A DNA stretch of 63,774 nucleotides from the NCBI GenBank assembly GCA_030038535.1, contig JASHSV010000362.1, positions 1 through 63,774 on the forward strand, read 5' to 3'. The first letter of the stretch is position 1. The number at the start of each line of letters is the position of its first letter. This stretch comes from Candidatus Acidiferrales bacterium (lineage in GTDB: Bacteria; Acidobacteriota; Terriglobia; Acidiferrales; UBA7541). The position numbers were made by a program, and so were the translations under genes. The notes below the pieces were generated by a model that saw only the letters and a list, made by a program, of their open reading frames with translations, had not been told where the DNA came from and made no database searches. This document shows, piece by piece, positions 1 through 8,319 of this stretch.

Positions 1-190
1 GGACGTAATAACCCTCGCGATGGCGCATGACGCGGTAGGCCATCTTGCGCGCGCCCCACTTTTCCTTCTTGTCCACTTTGCCGCCGCGCTCGGTGACGGC
101 GTGCTCGAGGGTGGAAATGATCTTGTCGACTTCCTCCTCCGGCGTGGCGGGCCGGCAGATGAAAATCAGGTCGTAGAGTCGTTCTTCCAT
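1..190 (-). CDS. rpsF: 30S ribosomal protein S6 (partial, 3' end outside window)
   Basis: Only the first 63 codons are present; the gene runs off the left edge. The N-terminus reads MEERLYDLIFICRP, followed by a stretch with KWGARKMAYRVMRHREGYYV, which is the typical S6 ferredoxin-like fold with the conserved G-x-R-x-[ML]-A-Y motif. S6 binds the central domain of 16S rRNA together with S18 in the 30S subunit. The ATG is preceded by a GAGGA-type ribosome binding site. It follows pth on the same strand with about 53 nt between them, and a palindromic element lies in that spacer. The order rplY-pth-rpsF is common in bacteria. Confidence 0.93.
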   Translation of the reverse strand, partial: MEERLYDLIFICRPATPEEEVDKIISTLEHAVTERGGKVDKKEKWGARKMAYRVMRHREGYYV

Positions 191-211
191 GCTGTCCTCA
201 CTTCCTCAAAT

Positions 212-251
212 GGGGGACGATCCCGAAGCTTCGGGCCGTGCCCCTACAGAG
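212..251 (-). repeat. Palindromic element upstream of rpsF (copy 1)
   Basis: The pth-rpsF spacer contains a perfect 14-nt palindrome, CCCGAAGCTTCGGG (222-235). It is flanked by outer complementary GGGG/CCCC and ACG/CGT segments, so the minus-strand transcript can fold into a long imperfect hairpin beginning CTCTGTAGGGGC. A related element with the same CTCTGT-GGGG lead and a GGCCCG stem lies directly upstream of purH (7461-7496). Both are in the same orientation to the downstream gene. It may be a dispersed REP-like repeat or a 5' leader structure; the function is not known. Confidence 0.5.
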
Positions 252-837
252 CTTCTCCATCCGCCGGCGGCTGCGCCTTGCGGTTGAAGCGATTCATGGC
301 GCGGCGCACGCCCTCACTGACGGCACATTCCACGGCATCCGCCGCGAGTGAGACCAGCTCGGCAGCGGCATTGCGCTCCGCCTTGCCCATGCGGTGCAGG
401 ACGTAGGCGGCGAGATCGCCGACGGGATACTCGGGCTGAATCCCGATGCGCAGGCGAACGAATTCATCCGTGCCCAGCGCGGCAATGACCGACTTCAACC
501 CGTTGTGGCCGCCGGCGCTGCCGCGTTCGCGGATGCGCAGGCTGCCCCAGGGGAGAGCGACATCGTCCACCACAACCAGAATCCGGGCGGGCGGGACCTC
601 GCAGCGCTCCGCGAGATCGGCGACCGCCATGCCGCTCAAGTTCACGTACGTCTGCGGCTTGACCAGCACCACATCCTCATGGGCAACTCGGCCCTTGCCT
701 ACATACGACTTGGCCTCCGGCCGCTCGACGCGGATGGCGGCGCGCCCGGCGAGAAGGTCAATCACCAGGAAGCCGAGGTTATGCGGCGTCCAGGCATACT
801 CGTAACCGGGATTTCCCAATCCGACGATGAGCCACAT
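244..837 (-). CDS. pth: Peptidyl-tRNA hydrolase
   Basis: Releases tRNA from peptidyl-tRNAs that drop off the ribosome. The 197-residue protein begins MWLIVGLGNPG and carries the family signatures: the GLGNPG loop with Asn9, the catalytic His in TPHNLGF (about residue 19), a KPQTYVNLSG segment, the VDDVALP region with the catalytic Asp, and GSAGGHNGLKS. The length is normal for bacterial Pth. A TTG codon at 852 could add five residues, but the ATG at 837 has a well-placed GGAAG ribosome binding site and gives the canonical N-terminus, so I chose it. It sits between rplY and rpsF in a translation-related run. Confidence 0.95.
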   Translation of the reverse strand: MWLIVGLGNPGYEYAWTPHNLGFLVIDLLAGRAAIRVERPEAKSYVGKGRVAHEDVVLVKPQTYVNLSGMAVADLAERCEVPPARILVVVDDVALPWGSLRIRERGSAGGHNGLKSVIAALGTDEFVRLRIGIQPEYPVGDLAAYVLHRMGKAERNAAAELVSLAADAVECAVSEGVRRAMNRFNRKAQPPADGEAL

Positions 838-877
838 GGACGCTTCCGACAAATTCCCGCGGCTCGCAGCCGGATTG

Positions 878-903
878 CCGCGGCGCAGTAGCGAGCGCCG
901 CGG
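878..903 (-). other. Hairpin in rplY-pth spacer
   Basis: A 9-bp perfect inverted repeat (CCGCGGCGC at 878-886 and its complement at 895-903) with an 8-nt loop lies in the 80-nt spacer between rplY and pth. In the minus-strand transcript it forms a very GC-rich stem. No U-tract follows, so it is not a standard intrinsic terminator; an attenuator, processing site or mRNA-stability element is possible. Confidence 0.4.
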
Positions 904-918
904 GGCTCCCGGAGGCCG

Positions 919-1662
919 CTACTTTTTCTTCTCCGATTTCTCGGGCTTTTCGGCCTTGGCGGGCTTCTCCGCCTTGGCGGCCGGGGCCGCTCCCTCTTCG
1001 CCCTCGCCTTCCTCTTCCTTCTTGCCCTTCTTGATGACTTCGGGTTCGGCCGGCGTGGCCGCGGCGGCAGCGGCAGCTTCCGGCGCGACCTCCTCTTCCT
1101 TCTTAGGCGCCACGACGTGCGCGATGACGGTCCTGGCCTCGCTGACGAGCTTCATCCTGGCCGGGTCGAGAGGCAAATCCGAGAAACGAAGCTGCTTGCC
1201 GATCATCAGGCCGGAAACGTCCACGCGGAACTCTTCAGGGATGTCCATGGGCAAGCACTCGATTTCGACCTCGCGCGAAATGACTTCGAAGACGCCGCCC
1301 TGGAGCTTGACGCCCTGGGGATCGCCGGTGGTGTGAACGGGAACGCGGACGCGCATACGAACGTCCTTGGCCACGCGGAGCAGGTCCACATGGAGCAGGA
1401 CGCCGTGGAGGGGGTCGCGCTGCCAATCCTTGAGGACGGCGAGTTCTTCGCTAAGCCCTTCAATTTTTACGTTGAGAAGGGCGTTGTGGCCCGATTCGGT
1501 GCGGAACAGGGGAGCCAGTTGGTGCGCCTCGAGGGCGACGGGGACCGGCTGGCCTGTTCCGCCGTAGAGTACGCCGGGCACTCTTCCGGAACTGCGCAGG
1601 CGGCGCATGGCGTTCTTGCCGCGGTCCTCCCGCTTCTTTCCCTGAATCACAATCTGCTGCAT
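919..1662 (-). CDS. rplY: 50S ribosomal protein L25 / general stress protein Ctc
   Basis: Binds 5S rRNA in the large subunit. The 247-residue protein starts MQQIVIQGKKREDRGKNAMR and has the L25 N-terminal beta-barrel (GRVPGVLYGG), then the TL5/Ctc C-terminal domain. It ends in a long low-complexity tail rich in Ala, Glu and Lys (about residues 185-247). This is the long Ctc form, not the 94-residue E. coli form. The ATG at 1662 has an AAGGA ribosome binding site 4 nt upstream. The reading frame stays open upstream to 1920, but that part has no L25 similarity and overlaps prs. The prs-rplY-pth order supports the call. Confidence 0.94.
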   Translation of the reverse strand: MQQIVIQGKKREDRGKNAMRRLRSSGRVPGVLYGGTGQPVPVALEAHQLAPLFRTESGHNALLNVKIEGLSEELAVLKDWQRDPLHGVLLHVDLLRVAKDVRMRVRVPVHTTGDPQGVKLQGGVFEVISREVEIECLPMDIPEEFRVDVSGLMIGKQLRFSDLPLDPARMKLVSEARTVIAHVVAPKKEEEVAPEAAAAAAATPAEPEVIKKGKKEEEGEGEEGAAPAAKAEKPAKAEKPEKSEKKK

Positions 1663-1723
1663 ACGTCCTTCCCCGCCGCGCGCACCGGAACCCGGGAGGC
1701 GCGGCTGCTGATCTCGATTCGAT

Positions 1724-2668
1724 TTAGATGAACAACTCGCTAATGGAACTTTCCTCGTGAATCGACTGGATGCCACGTGCGAACAGACTCGCCACGCTGA
1801 GGGCTTTGATCTTCCCGCAGGCCTTTGCAGCGGGCGTGAGAGGAATCGTGTCGGTGACGACGACTTCGGTGAGCGCGGATTTCGAGATGCGCTCGACGGC
1901 GGGGCCGGAGAGCACGGCATGGGTGCAGCAGGCGGAAACTGCTGTGGCGCCGTGGTCGAGGAGGGCCTCGGTGGTTTTTACGAGCGTTCCGGCGGTGTCA
2001 ATCATGTCGTCGATGATCAGCGCAGGCCGGCCGCGAACGTCGCCGATGACGTTCATCACTTCGGCTACGTTCATTTCGACGCGCCGCTTGTCCATGATGG
2101 CGAGAGGAGCATTGATTTTCTTCCCGAAGAAGCGGGCTCGCTCGACGCCGCCGGCATCCGGCGAAACGACGGTGTACTGTGCCTTGGCGAGCTTGGCGAA
2201 GTAGTCGACCATCACCGGAGTGGCGTAGAGATGGTCCACGGGAATGTTGAAATAGCCCTGAATCTGCGGGGCGTGCAGATCCATGGTGAGGGCGCGGCTG
2301 GAGCCGGCGGTCTCGAGCAGGTCGGCCACAAGCTTTGCGGATATGGGGACGCGTGGCTTGTCTTTGCGGTCCTGACGGGCGTAGCAGTAGTAGGGCACGA
2401 CGGCGGTGATGCGCCAGGCCGAGGCGCGCTTGAAGGCGTCGATCATCATCAAAAGCTCAACCAGATGCTCGTCCACCGGATGGCAGCAGGGCTGAACGAC
2501 GAAGACGTCGGCTCCGCGCACGTTTTCGAGGATCTGGAAATAGATCTCACCGTCGCTGAAGCGGCCCAGGGCGCATTGGCCCAGCGGGACGTGCAGTGCG
2601 CGTCCGATTTCCTCAGCGAGCGGACGATTGGCCGAGCCCGAAAACAGCTTGAATCGCTCGTCAACCAA
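1724..2668 (-). CDS. prs: Ribose-phosphate pyrophosphokinase (PRPP synthetase)
   Basis: Makes PRPP from ribose 5-phosphate and ATP for nucleotide, histidine and NAD synthesis. The protein has the N-terminal FKLFSGSANRPLAEEIG segment, the conserved RFSDGE block, the ATP-binding YARQDRKDKPR loop, the DLHAPQIQGYF motif and the PRPP-binding loop (ALIIDDMIDTAGTL). The start is uncertain: a TTG at 2668 gives MVDERFKLFSG and 314 residues, the usual family length, while the frame stays open to 2770 without conserved sequence. It lies between ispE and rplY, a conserved arrangement. Confidence 0.93.
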   Translation of the reverse strand: MVDERFKLFSGSANRPLAEEIGRALHVPLGQCALGRFSDGEIYFQILENVRGADVFVVQPCCHPVDEHLVELLMMIDAFKRASAWRITAVVPYYCYARQDRKDKPRVPISAKLVADLLETAGSSRALTMDLHAPQIQGYFNIPVDHLYATPVMVDYFAKLAKAQYTVVSPDAGGVERARFFGKKINAPLAIMDKRRVEMNVAEVMNVIGDVRGRPALIIDDMIDTAGTLVKTTEALLDHGATAVSACCTHAVLSGPAVERISKSALTEVVVTDTIPLTPAAKACGKIKALSVASLFARGIQSIHEESSISELFI

Positions 2669-2789
2669 CAGAACCCCCGACAGCCGCGGCGAGCGCGGCC
2701 TGGAATTCGAGAAAACGGCGAAGATACCGCCGCTGCCACCGGCCCGGCTTCGCCGAACCCGGCAGGCCATCCCACGCGCGCGGGCCCAG

Positions 2790-3671
2790 CTAGCCCTCTA
2801 AAGCGCGGAGATACTCTTCCCTGGTAACCGTCTCCGTGATGAAAACCTGGTCGTCCGGAAACAGATTCGCGGCACGGCGCGCGTGCGCTGGGGACTGGAA
2901 TTCACCGAACACCGCCGAACCGCTGCCCGCCAGCGCTGCTCCCGCAGCTCCATGTTCGAGCAAGGCGCGCTTGATGCGCGCCAGCCGGGGGTGGCGGCGA
3001 AACACCGGTCCCTCGAAATCGTTCTCGAGGGAAGACCCCTGGCCGCTCCAACAGAGAGCGCAGAATCCATTAAGTTTAGGGGCGGCGAGACGAGATGTCA
3101 ACCGCGGCGCGCGGAGCCAGCCGTAGGCCGCGCGCGTGCTGACGGCAACGGCCACGGGAGAAACGACCACGACGAACCGCTTGGGACGGTCGGCCAAGGG
3201 GTAGAGTTCCTCGCCGCGGCCCAATCCGAGCGCGCGACCTCCGTAGAGAAAAAAGGGAACATCGGAGCCGAGTTGGGCGGCAATGCGGGCGAGCCGCTGC
3301 GGGCCGAGCCTGCGACCCGCGAGGCGTTCGATTGCCATCAGGGCAACGGCCGCGTCGCTCGAGCCTCCGCCGAGGCCGCGGCCCACGGGGATGCGCTTCT
3401 CGAGGCGCACGCGGACTCCGGCGCGAAGTCCGAGAGCACGGCGAGCTGCGGCGACAGCGCGCCACACGAGATTTTCGCGCCCCGCGGGCAGGGCGGGATC
3501 GTCGCAGTCGAGGTGGATGGCGCCGCCACGGACGAGTGAGATCTCCAGCGTGTCGTGGAGGCCGATGGATTGAAAAATCGTTCGCAGCTCGTGATACCCG
3601 TCGGGACGGCGGCCGAGAATGCAGAGGCATTCGTTGATTTTTGCGAAGGCGGGAAGACGGATGGACCTCAT
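2790..3671 (-). CDS. ispE: 4-diphosphocytidyl-2-C-methyl-D-erythritol kinase
   Basis: Phosphorylates CDP-methylerythritol in the MEP (non-mevalonate) isoprenoid pathway. The 293-residue GHMP kinase starts MRSIRLPAFAKINECLCILG, with the catalytic Lys at about 11 and the RPDGYHEL motif. The glycine-rich ATP loop PVGRGLGGGSSDAA lies at about 95-108, and the catalytic Asp is in QLGSDVPFFL (about 137). A C-terminal GAALAGSGSAVFGEF GHMP motif is present. It starts 22 nt after the TPR gene stop and is followed by prs. Confidence 0.95.
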   Translation of the reverse strand: MRSIRLPAFAKINECLCILGRRPDGYHELRTIFQSIGLHDTLEISLVRGGAIHLDCDDPALPAGRENLVWRAVAAARRALGLRAGVRVRLEKRIPVGRGLGGGSSDAAVALMAIERLAGRRLGPQRLARIAAQLGSDVPFFLYGGRALGLGRGEELYPLADRPKRFVVVVSPVAVAVSTRAAYGWLRAPRLTSRLAAPKLNGFCALCWSGQGSSLENDFEGPVFRRHPRLARIKRALLEHGAAGAALAGSGSAVFGEFQSPAHARRAANLFPDDQVFITETVTREEYLRALEG

Positions 3672-3693
3672 CGGTGTACCGCGAGGGGAGACG

Positions 3694-5793
3694 TCACGGC
3701 TTGGAAGAAGGGGCGGCGCTTTGCGCCAATTCGCGCTTCAACTGGCTGATTTTCTTGTCGAGCTCGGCGGCCTGGTCGGCCTCGTAATCGGCGGGAACGA
3801 CCTCGTGCCAGAAGGCCTGGGCTCTCGTCCATTCGGCCAGCGCCTGGGTGGGCCGGCCCAGCTTGTAGTACACCTCGCCGAGATGCTCGCGAACGGTGGG
3901 ATCGTGGGAGGTGCGGGCCTCGGCCTTTTCGAGCTCGGAGCGAGCCGCGTCCAGCTTTCCCTGCTTGAAATAGGCCCAGCCGAGGCTGTCGAGGAAAGCG
4001 CCGTTGTACGGCTCGGCGGCCAGAGCGCGCTGGATGAGGCCGACCGCCTCATCGAGGCGGATGCCGCGGTCGGCCAGCATATAACCGTAGTAATTGAGCG
4101 TGGAACTTTCGGCCGGGTCGGCGGCGAGGACGCGTTTGAACTGTTCTTCCGCCAGGTCGAATTTTTTCTGCCGCTCGGCAATGGCGCCCCTGAGAAACCA
4201 GACCATCACGCGGTCGGGCTTGCGTCCGGCAAGCTTCTCCGCATCCGCCGCGGCTTCTTCTGCTTCGTGAAATTTGCGGCCGCGTTCGTACACCTGGGCG
4301 AGGGTGAGGTAGAGCTCGAAATCGTTGGGGGAACTCTTCATGAGGCCGTGAATGAGCGAAGCGCCCTCGAGGGGCTGGCCTTTTTCGGCCAGCAGCGCGG
4401 CGCGGGTGATGACGAACGACCGATCATCGGGATACGCCGCGATCGCCTGCGCGGACTCCTCGAGAGCTTTATCGAGCTGGCGGTCCACGCGGTAGGTATC
4501 GATCAACAGCTCGCGGGCACGTTTGTCCTGGTCGGGGCCGAGCTGGCGCAGGGCGTCGAAGGTCTCGATCGCAGCCGAATAGTTTTCAACTTCGCGGAAG
4601 AGTGCGCCGAGCTGTTCGTAGAGGATGGCCATGGTTGCGGGGCGCTCGGTGCCCTTGGCGGCGGCCACGGCATCGCTGAGGACGCGGATGGCATCGTCAA
4701 AGCGGCCCTGGGCACGGTAGGTGAGCGCTTCGTTGTAAATGACTTCCAGATTGCCGGGCGCATTCTCCTTGGCGCGCATCATGTTTTGCTCGGCCTTGTC
4801 GAGCTGGCCGAGTCGGCGGTAAATCAGGGCGAGACGGAGAAAATGCTGAGGGTCGTTGGGCTCCAGCTCCGAGAGCCGGAGGTATTGTTCGAGCGCGCCC
4901 TCGTATTTTTCCTGGAGGAGCAGGGCCTCGCCCAGACATTTCCGCGCGGAGGCGTTCTCAAGCTGCAGATCGACAGCCTTGCGGCAGGCCTCCTCGGCTC
5001 CGGGATAGTTCTGCTGCTTGGAGTAAGCCTCGCCGAGCATCACCAACCAGTCGGCCGAGGGTGTCTTGCTGACTACCGGCTCGAGCAGAGCTACGGCCTC
5101 CTGGCTGCGTCCCTGATCGAGAAGCAGCAGAGCCATTTGGCGGAGCAATCCTTCATCGTCCGGGGCACGCGAGAGCGCGGCACGCAGAACAGCTTCGGCG
5201 TCGCTATCGCGCTGTTGGAGGCGGTAGAGGCGGGCGAGCCAGAGCTGGGATTCGGAATCGGAGGGATCCAGCCGGACGATTTCGCGGTATTGCCGGATGG
5301 CGAGGTCCACCATTTCCTTTTGCCCCGAGTTGGATTCCATGTCGCCGAGGGAGCGAACGTAAATGCGTGCGAGGATGCGGCGCGCAGGAAGATTTGCGGG
5401 GTCCTGCTTGAGCACACCTTCGGCCTCCGCAATCGCTTCGGGAATGCGGCCAGCGCGCGCATAGGCCTCGGCGAGGCGCTCGCCGATGACGGAGGAATGC
5501 GAATCGAGCTCGTAGGCGCGCTTGTAGGCGGCAATGGCGCGCCCGGCGTATTCGGTGAGACCGGAAACTTCATAGCGATCCTCGTACATCCGGCCGATGG
5601 TGAACTGATAATAGGCTTCGCTCCTGCGGTCCAGTTCGGATTGCGGCGCGGGAGGCGTAGTGGTTGCGGTGGGAGGGTTCTGTGGAGCAAGGGGCGGGGG
5701 AATCTGGGCCGCGAGCGCAACCGAAATCAGCAGCACTAGGGCGGCGAGCACCGCCATCCGCGGCATTAGGTTCGACTGTGGTCTCTCACGCAT
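3694..5793 (-). CDS. Secreted/periplasmic TPR-repeat protein
   Basis: A 699-residue protein with an N-terminal signal sequence (hydrophobic MAVLAALVLLISVALAAQ after a short basic stretch), a proline-rich linker, then tetratricopeptide repeats through almost the whole chain. Recurring patterns include AIAAYKRAYELD, YREIVRLDPSD, YLRLSELEPNDPQ and FKRVLAADPAESS. TPR solenoids mediate protein-protein interaction; the partner is unknown. The ATG at 5793 is preferred to a TTG three codons upstream. Location between purH and ispE gives no specific functional clue. I would call it a periplasmic or outer-membrane-associated scaffold, without further assignment. Confidence 0.8.
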   Translation of the reverse strand: MRERPQSNLMPRMAVLAALVLLISVALAAQIPPPLAPQNPPTATTTPPAPQSELDRRSEAYYQFTIGRMYEDRYEVSGLTEYAGRAIAAYKRAYELDSHSSVIGERLAEAYARAGRIPEAIAEAEGVLKQDPANLPARRILARIYVRSLGDMESNSGQKEMVDLAIRQYREIVRLDPSDSESQLWLARLYRLQQRDSDAEAVLRAALSRAPDDEGLLRQMALLLLDQGRSQEAVALLEPVVSKTPSADWLVMLGEAYSKQQNYPGAEEACRKAVDLQLENASARKCLGEALLLQEKYEGALEQYLRLSELEPNDPQHFLRLALIYRRLGQLDKAEQNMMRAKENAPGNLEVIYNEALTYRAQGRFDDAIRVLSDAVAAAKGTERPATMAILYEQLGALFREVENYSAAIETFDALRQLGPDQDKRARELLIDTYRVDRQLDKALEESAQAIAAYPDDRSFVITRAALLAEKGQPLEGASLIHGLMKSSPNDFELYLTLAQVYERGRKFHEAEEAAADAEKLAGRKPDRVMVWFLRGAIAERQKKFDLAEEQFKRVLAADPAESSTLNYYGYMLADRGIRLDEAVGLIQRALAAEPYNGAFLDSLGWAYFKQGKLDAARSELEKAEARTSHDPTVREHLGEVYYKLGRPTQALAEWTRAQAFWHEVVPADYEADQAAELDKKISQLKRELAQSAAPSSKP

Positions 5794-5880
5794 AAACAAC
5801 AAGTATCCTATATCCGGGGCGCGCCAGAAAGATTGGATGCAGGGAGCGGCGGCAGGCGCTGGCCGACGGGCGCTGCCTGG

Positions 5881-7452
5881 TTAATGGCGGAAATGGCGGA
5901 TGCCAGTGAAAACCATGGCCATTCTCGCTTTGTCGGCCGCGGCGATTACATCGCTATCGCGCACGGAGCCTCCGGGCTGGATTACGGCCATGGCGCCCGC
6001 TTTTGCCGCCTCTTCCACACCGTCGGGAAAAGGGAAAAACGCATCGGACGCAACGACGCTGCCCTCCAGCGGCTTCTGCGCCTTCATCACGGCGAGCTTG
6101 ACGGAATCCACGCGGCTCATCTGCCCGGCCCCGATGCCGAGCGTGTGCCCTTCGGCGGCAAACACAATGGCGTTGGACTTGACGTGCTTGGAGACTTTCC
6201 AAGCGAACAACATCGCGCGCACTTCCGCGTCGGTGGGAGCGCGTTTTGTGGCGGTCTTCAGGTCTTCCGGGCGCAGGCAATGCACATCCGGCTGCTGGAC
6301 GAGCATTCCGCCGGAAATCTGCTTCCATTCGTAGGGGGAATTGTCTTCGTCGGCAGGCATCTCCATCAGACGCACGTTTTTCTTGGCGGCCATGGCGCTG
6401 CGAGCGGCGGAGTCGTAACCGGGCGCGGCCACACATTCGACGAAGAGCTTGGCCAGTTCCTGGGCGGTTAGTCCGTCGAGCGGGCGGTTGAAAGCCACAA
6501 CGCCACCAAACGCCGAAACGGGATCGCACTCGAAGGCCCGGACGTAGGCGTCGCGCAGTTCCGATTGCTCGGCCACGCCACAGGGATTGTTGTGCTTGAT
6601 GATTGCGGCGGCAGGGCGGTCGAACTCGCGCACCAGCTTCCACGCGGCGTCGAGGTCCACCAGATTGTTGTAGGAGAGCTCCTTGCCCTGAAGTTGCCGG
6701 GCACCCGCGAGCCCCACGGGATGGCGCCCCGAGGGGATGTAGAGAGCGGCCCGCTGATGCGGATTTTCGCCATAGCGCATCTGCTGCTCGCGTATGAAGG
6801 CGGTATGAACCCGCTCGGGCAGGGCCGGACGCGCGACCAAGACGAGGCCCCCGGTCTCGGCTGCGAGCCGTTCGAACTCCATGGTAATCATCCCGTCGTA
6901 GCGCGAAGTGGTGGCAAACACCTTGCGCGCGAGGCGCAGGCGCGTGGCGAGAGACAACTCGTGTCCTGCGCTTTCAGTCAACTCCTTCGCCACGGCCTCG
7001 TAATCGGCCGGGTCGCAAACCGCGGCGACGCTCTCGAAATTCTTAGCGGCACTGCGCAGCATGGTGGGCCCGCCGATATCGATGTTCTCGACCAGCTCTT
7101 CCGGAGTGAGCGCCGGCTCGGCGGCGGTGGCTTCAAAGGGATAGAGGTTCACGACCACGAGATCAATGGAGGCAATGCCGTGACGGGCCGCTTCGTCCCT
7201 GTCGGCGGTGACGCCGCGGCGGAAGAGGATGCCGCCGTGCACTTTGGGATGCAGAGTTTTGACGCGTCCGCCGAGCATTTCCGGCCAGCCGGTGAGCTCG
7301 GAGACGTCTTGCACGCGGAGGCCGGAGTCGCGCAGGAGCTTGGCGGTTCCGCCCGTGGAGAAGAGTTGAACGCCGAGGGCGGTGAGCTGGCGGGCGAACT
7401 CCACGACCCCCGATTTGTCGTACACGCTCACCAGTGCCCGCTCAATGGCCAT
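5881..7452 (-). CDS. purH: Bifunctional AICAR transformylase / IMP cyclohydrolase
   Basis: Catalyses the last two steps of de novo IMP synthesis. The 523-residue protein starts MAIERALVSVYDKSGVVEFA with the MGS-like cyclohydrolase domain (about 1-200; STGGTAKLLRDSG and GRVKTLHPKVHGG motifs). The AICAR transformylase domain follows, with LRYGENPHQ-type sequence (MRYGENPHQRAAL), IIKHNNPCGVA and a C-terminal DAFFPFPDGVE segment. The ATG at 7452 has a strong GGAGG ribosome binding site 5 nt upstream; an upstream in-frame extension to 7503 is not conserved. A GC-rich palindrome sits immediately before the ribosome binding site. Confidence 0.96.
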   Translation of the reverse strand: MAIERALVSVYDKSGVVEFARQLTALGVQLFSTGGTAKLLRDSGLRVQDVSELTGWPEMLGGRVKTLHPKVHGGILFRRGVTADRDEAARHGIASIDLVVVNLYPFEATAAEPALTPEELVENIDIGGPTMLRSAAKNFESVAAVCDPADYEAVAKELTESAGHELSLATRLRLARKVFATTSRYDGMITMEFERLAAETGGLVLVARPALPERVHTAFIREQQMRYGENPHQRAALYIPSGRHPVGLAGARQLQGKELSYNNLVDLDAAWKLVREFDRPAAAIIKHNNPCGVAEQSELRDAYVRAFECDPVSAFGGVVAFNRPLDGLTAQELAKLFVECVAAPGYDSAARSAMAAKKNVRLMEMPADEDNSPYEWKQISGGMLVQQPDVHCLRPEDLKTATKRAPTDAEVRAMLFAWKVSKHVKSNAIVFAAEGHTLGIGAGQMSRVDSVKLAVMKAQKPLEGSVVASDAFFPFPDGVEEAAKAGAMAVIQPGGSVRDSDVIAAADKARMAMVFTGIRHFRH

Positions 7453-7460
7453 GCCATCCT

Positions 7461-7496
7461 CCGCGGGCCCGCCGGAGCGGGCCGCCCCCCACAGAG
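7461..7496 (-). repeat. Palindromic element upstream of purH (copy 2)
   Basis: On the minus strand the purH leader contains CTCTGT followed by a run of G and a perfect 7-bp stem, GGCCCGC-TCCG-GCGGGCC, ending next to the GGAGG ribosome binding site. The lead sequence and stem resemble the element upstream of rpsF (212-251), in the same orientation and distance class. It may be a shared leader motif or a dispersed palindromic repeat. Confidence 0.45.
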
Positions 7497-7503
7497 ACCA
7501 CAC

Positions 7504-7509
7504 ATTCTA
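7504..7509 (-). promoter_or_regulatory. Possible -10 box for purH
   Basis: Minus-strand TAGAAT lies about 52 nt upstream of the purH ATG, in the 153-nt spacer before the gene. No convincing -35 hexamer stands 17 nt upstream, so this is only a tentative sigma-70-like site. Confidence 0.25.
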
Positions 7510-7605
7510 CGCGTGAATGAGGCCGCACAGGATTGCGACTGTGGAGCGCGGCGCGCCGCAGCAGGAAATTCGGGGAGAGCGGAGGAGCAGGGCAAACGGT
7601 GAGAA

Positions 7606-8319
7606 CTACTGTCCCTTGACGCGAGCCTTCAATTTAATCTGGCCATTCTCGATCTGGACGGCATATTCGACCGCGTCGCATTTGGCCTGCTGCTTGAGCT
7701 GCGCGGTCTTCTGACGGACGAAGGAGGTGAAATTTTCGAGGGTGAGGGCGTCCGTTTTCTCCCCCGCGCTCTTTTTGGCTTCGAGCAGGACGGAATAGAG
7801 ATCGTGAACCTTCTCGCGCTCGCGGTCGGGGTCCGAACAGGCCACCACATAGCCGCCCGGCTCGCCCACAAGTTCCGTGGCGCTCCGGCGGGGCGGCCGG
7901 GGAGACGCTGCGGCAACTGGAACCGGAGCCTCGGCAGGGGCTTTGGGCGGAGGAGGCGGGGGCAGGGGCGAGGCCGCGCGCCGCTCCTCTTCAATCGCGC
8001 GGGCGGCGGCGCCGAAGTGGCGCTGCACCGTGCCTTCTTCCTTGGCCTTCATGCGCTTGCGGAAAATGTCCTGATACTTGGCAAAGGTCTGGGCGAGGTT
8101 GTTGTAGCGGAAGCGCTGGCCATAGGACATGTCGGCGCCGCGCTCGGAATAGCGCTTGACGAGCTGTTCAATGCGCCAGATCGTATCGTTCGGGGGACGA
8201 GAGCGGCCGCCACCGAAGTACTGTTCGTACTCGATCTTGAGCGCGCGGATGTCCCGTTCGAGCTGGCCCAATTCCTCGTCGATCTTATCCATAGGGTGAT
8301 AAGGGCAGGCGTCTTCCAT
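7606..8319 (-). CDS. Conserved coiled-coil protein of unknown function
   Basis: A 237-residue soluble protein. The first 110 residues form charged, predicted alpha-helical or coiled-coil sequence (KIDEELGQLERDIRALKIEY, then YFGGGRSRPPNDTIWRIEQL and RFRYNNLAQTFAKYQDIFRKR). A Pro/Ala-rich linker follows (about 120-155), then a C-terminal helical domain. The pattern 'Leu-Glu-Arg-Asp-Ile...YFxGxxxxPP...FRxNNL' resembles a myxobacterial/acidobacterial domain of unknown function (possibly the MXAN_5187 C-terminal type), from memory only. Start choice is uncertain between ATGs at 8319 and 8292; neither has a strong ribosome binding site. It precedes purH by about 150 nt on the same strand. Confidence 0.7.
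   Translation of the reverse strand: MEDACPYHPMDKIDEELGQLERDIRALKIEYEQYFGGGRSRPPNDTIWRIEQLVKRYSERGADMSYGQRFRYNNLAQTFAKYQDIFRKRMKAKEEGTVQRHFGAAARAIEEERRAASPLPPPPPPKAPAEAPVPVAAASPRPPRRSATELVGEPGGYVVACSDPDREREKVHDLYSVLLEAKKSAGEKTDALTLENFTSFVRQKTAQLKQQAKCDAVEYAVQIENGQIKLKARVKGQ

Noticed and set aside
838-852. TTG start for pth at 852
   Set aside because: The ATG at 837 has GGAAG at proper spacing and gives the canonical Pth N-terminus.
1663-1920. An N-terminal extension of rplY into prs
   Set aside because: No L25 similarity; overlaps the prs coding sequence; the ATG at 1662 has a good ribosome binding site.
2669-2789. A possible tRNA gene between ispE and prs, where one sits in many bacteria
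   Set aside because: I read both strands for a cloverleaf with a T-loop GGTTCGAATCC-like sequence; only GC-rich hairpin sequence is present.
3619-5739. A 706-codon open frame on the plus strand opposite the TPR gene
   Set aside because: It mirrors a GC-rich coding strand, has no recognisable domain or motif, and the opposite frame has clear TPR repeats and a signal peptide.
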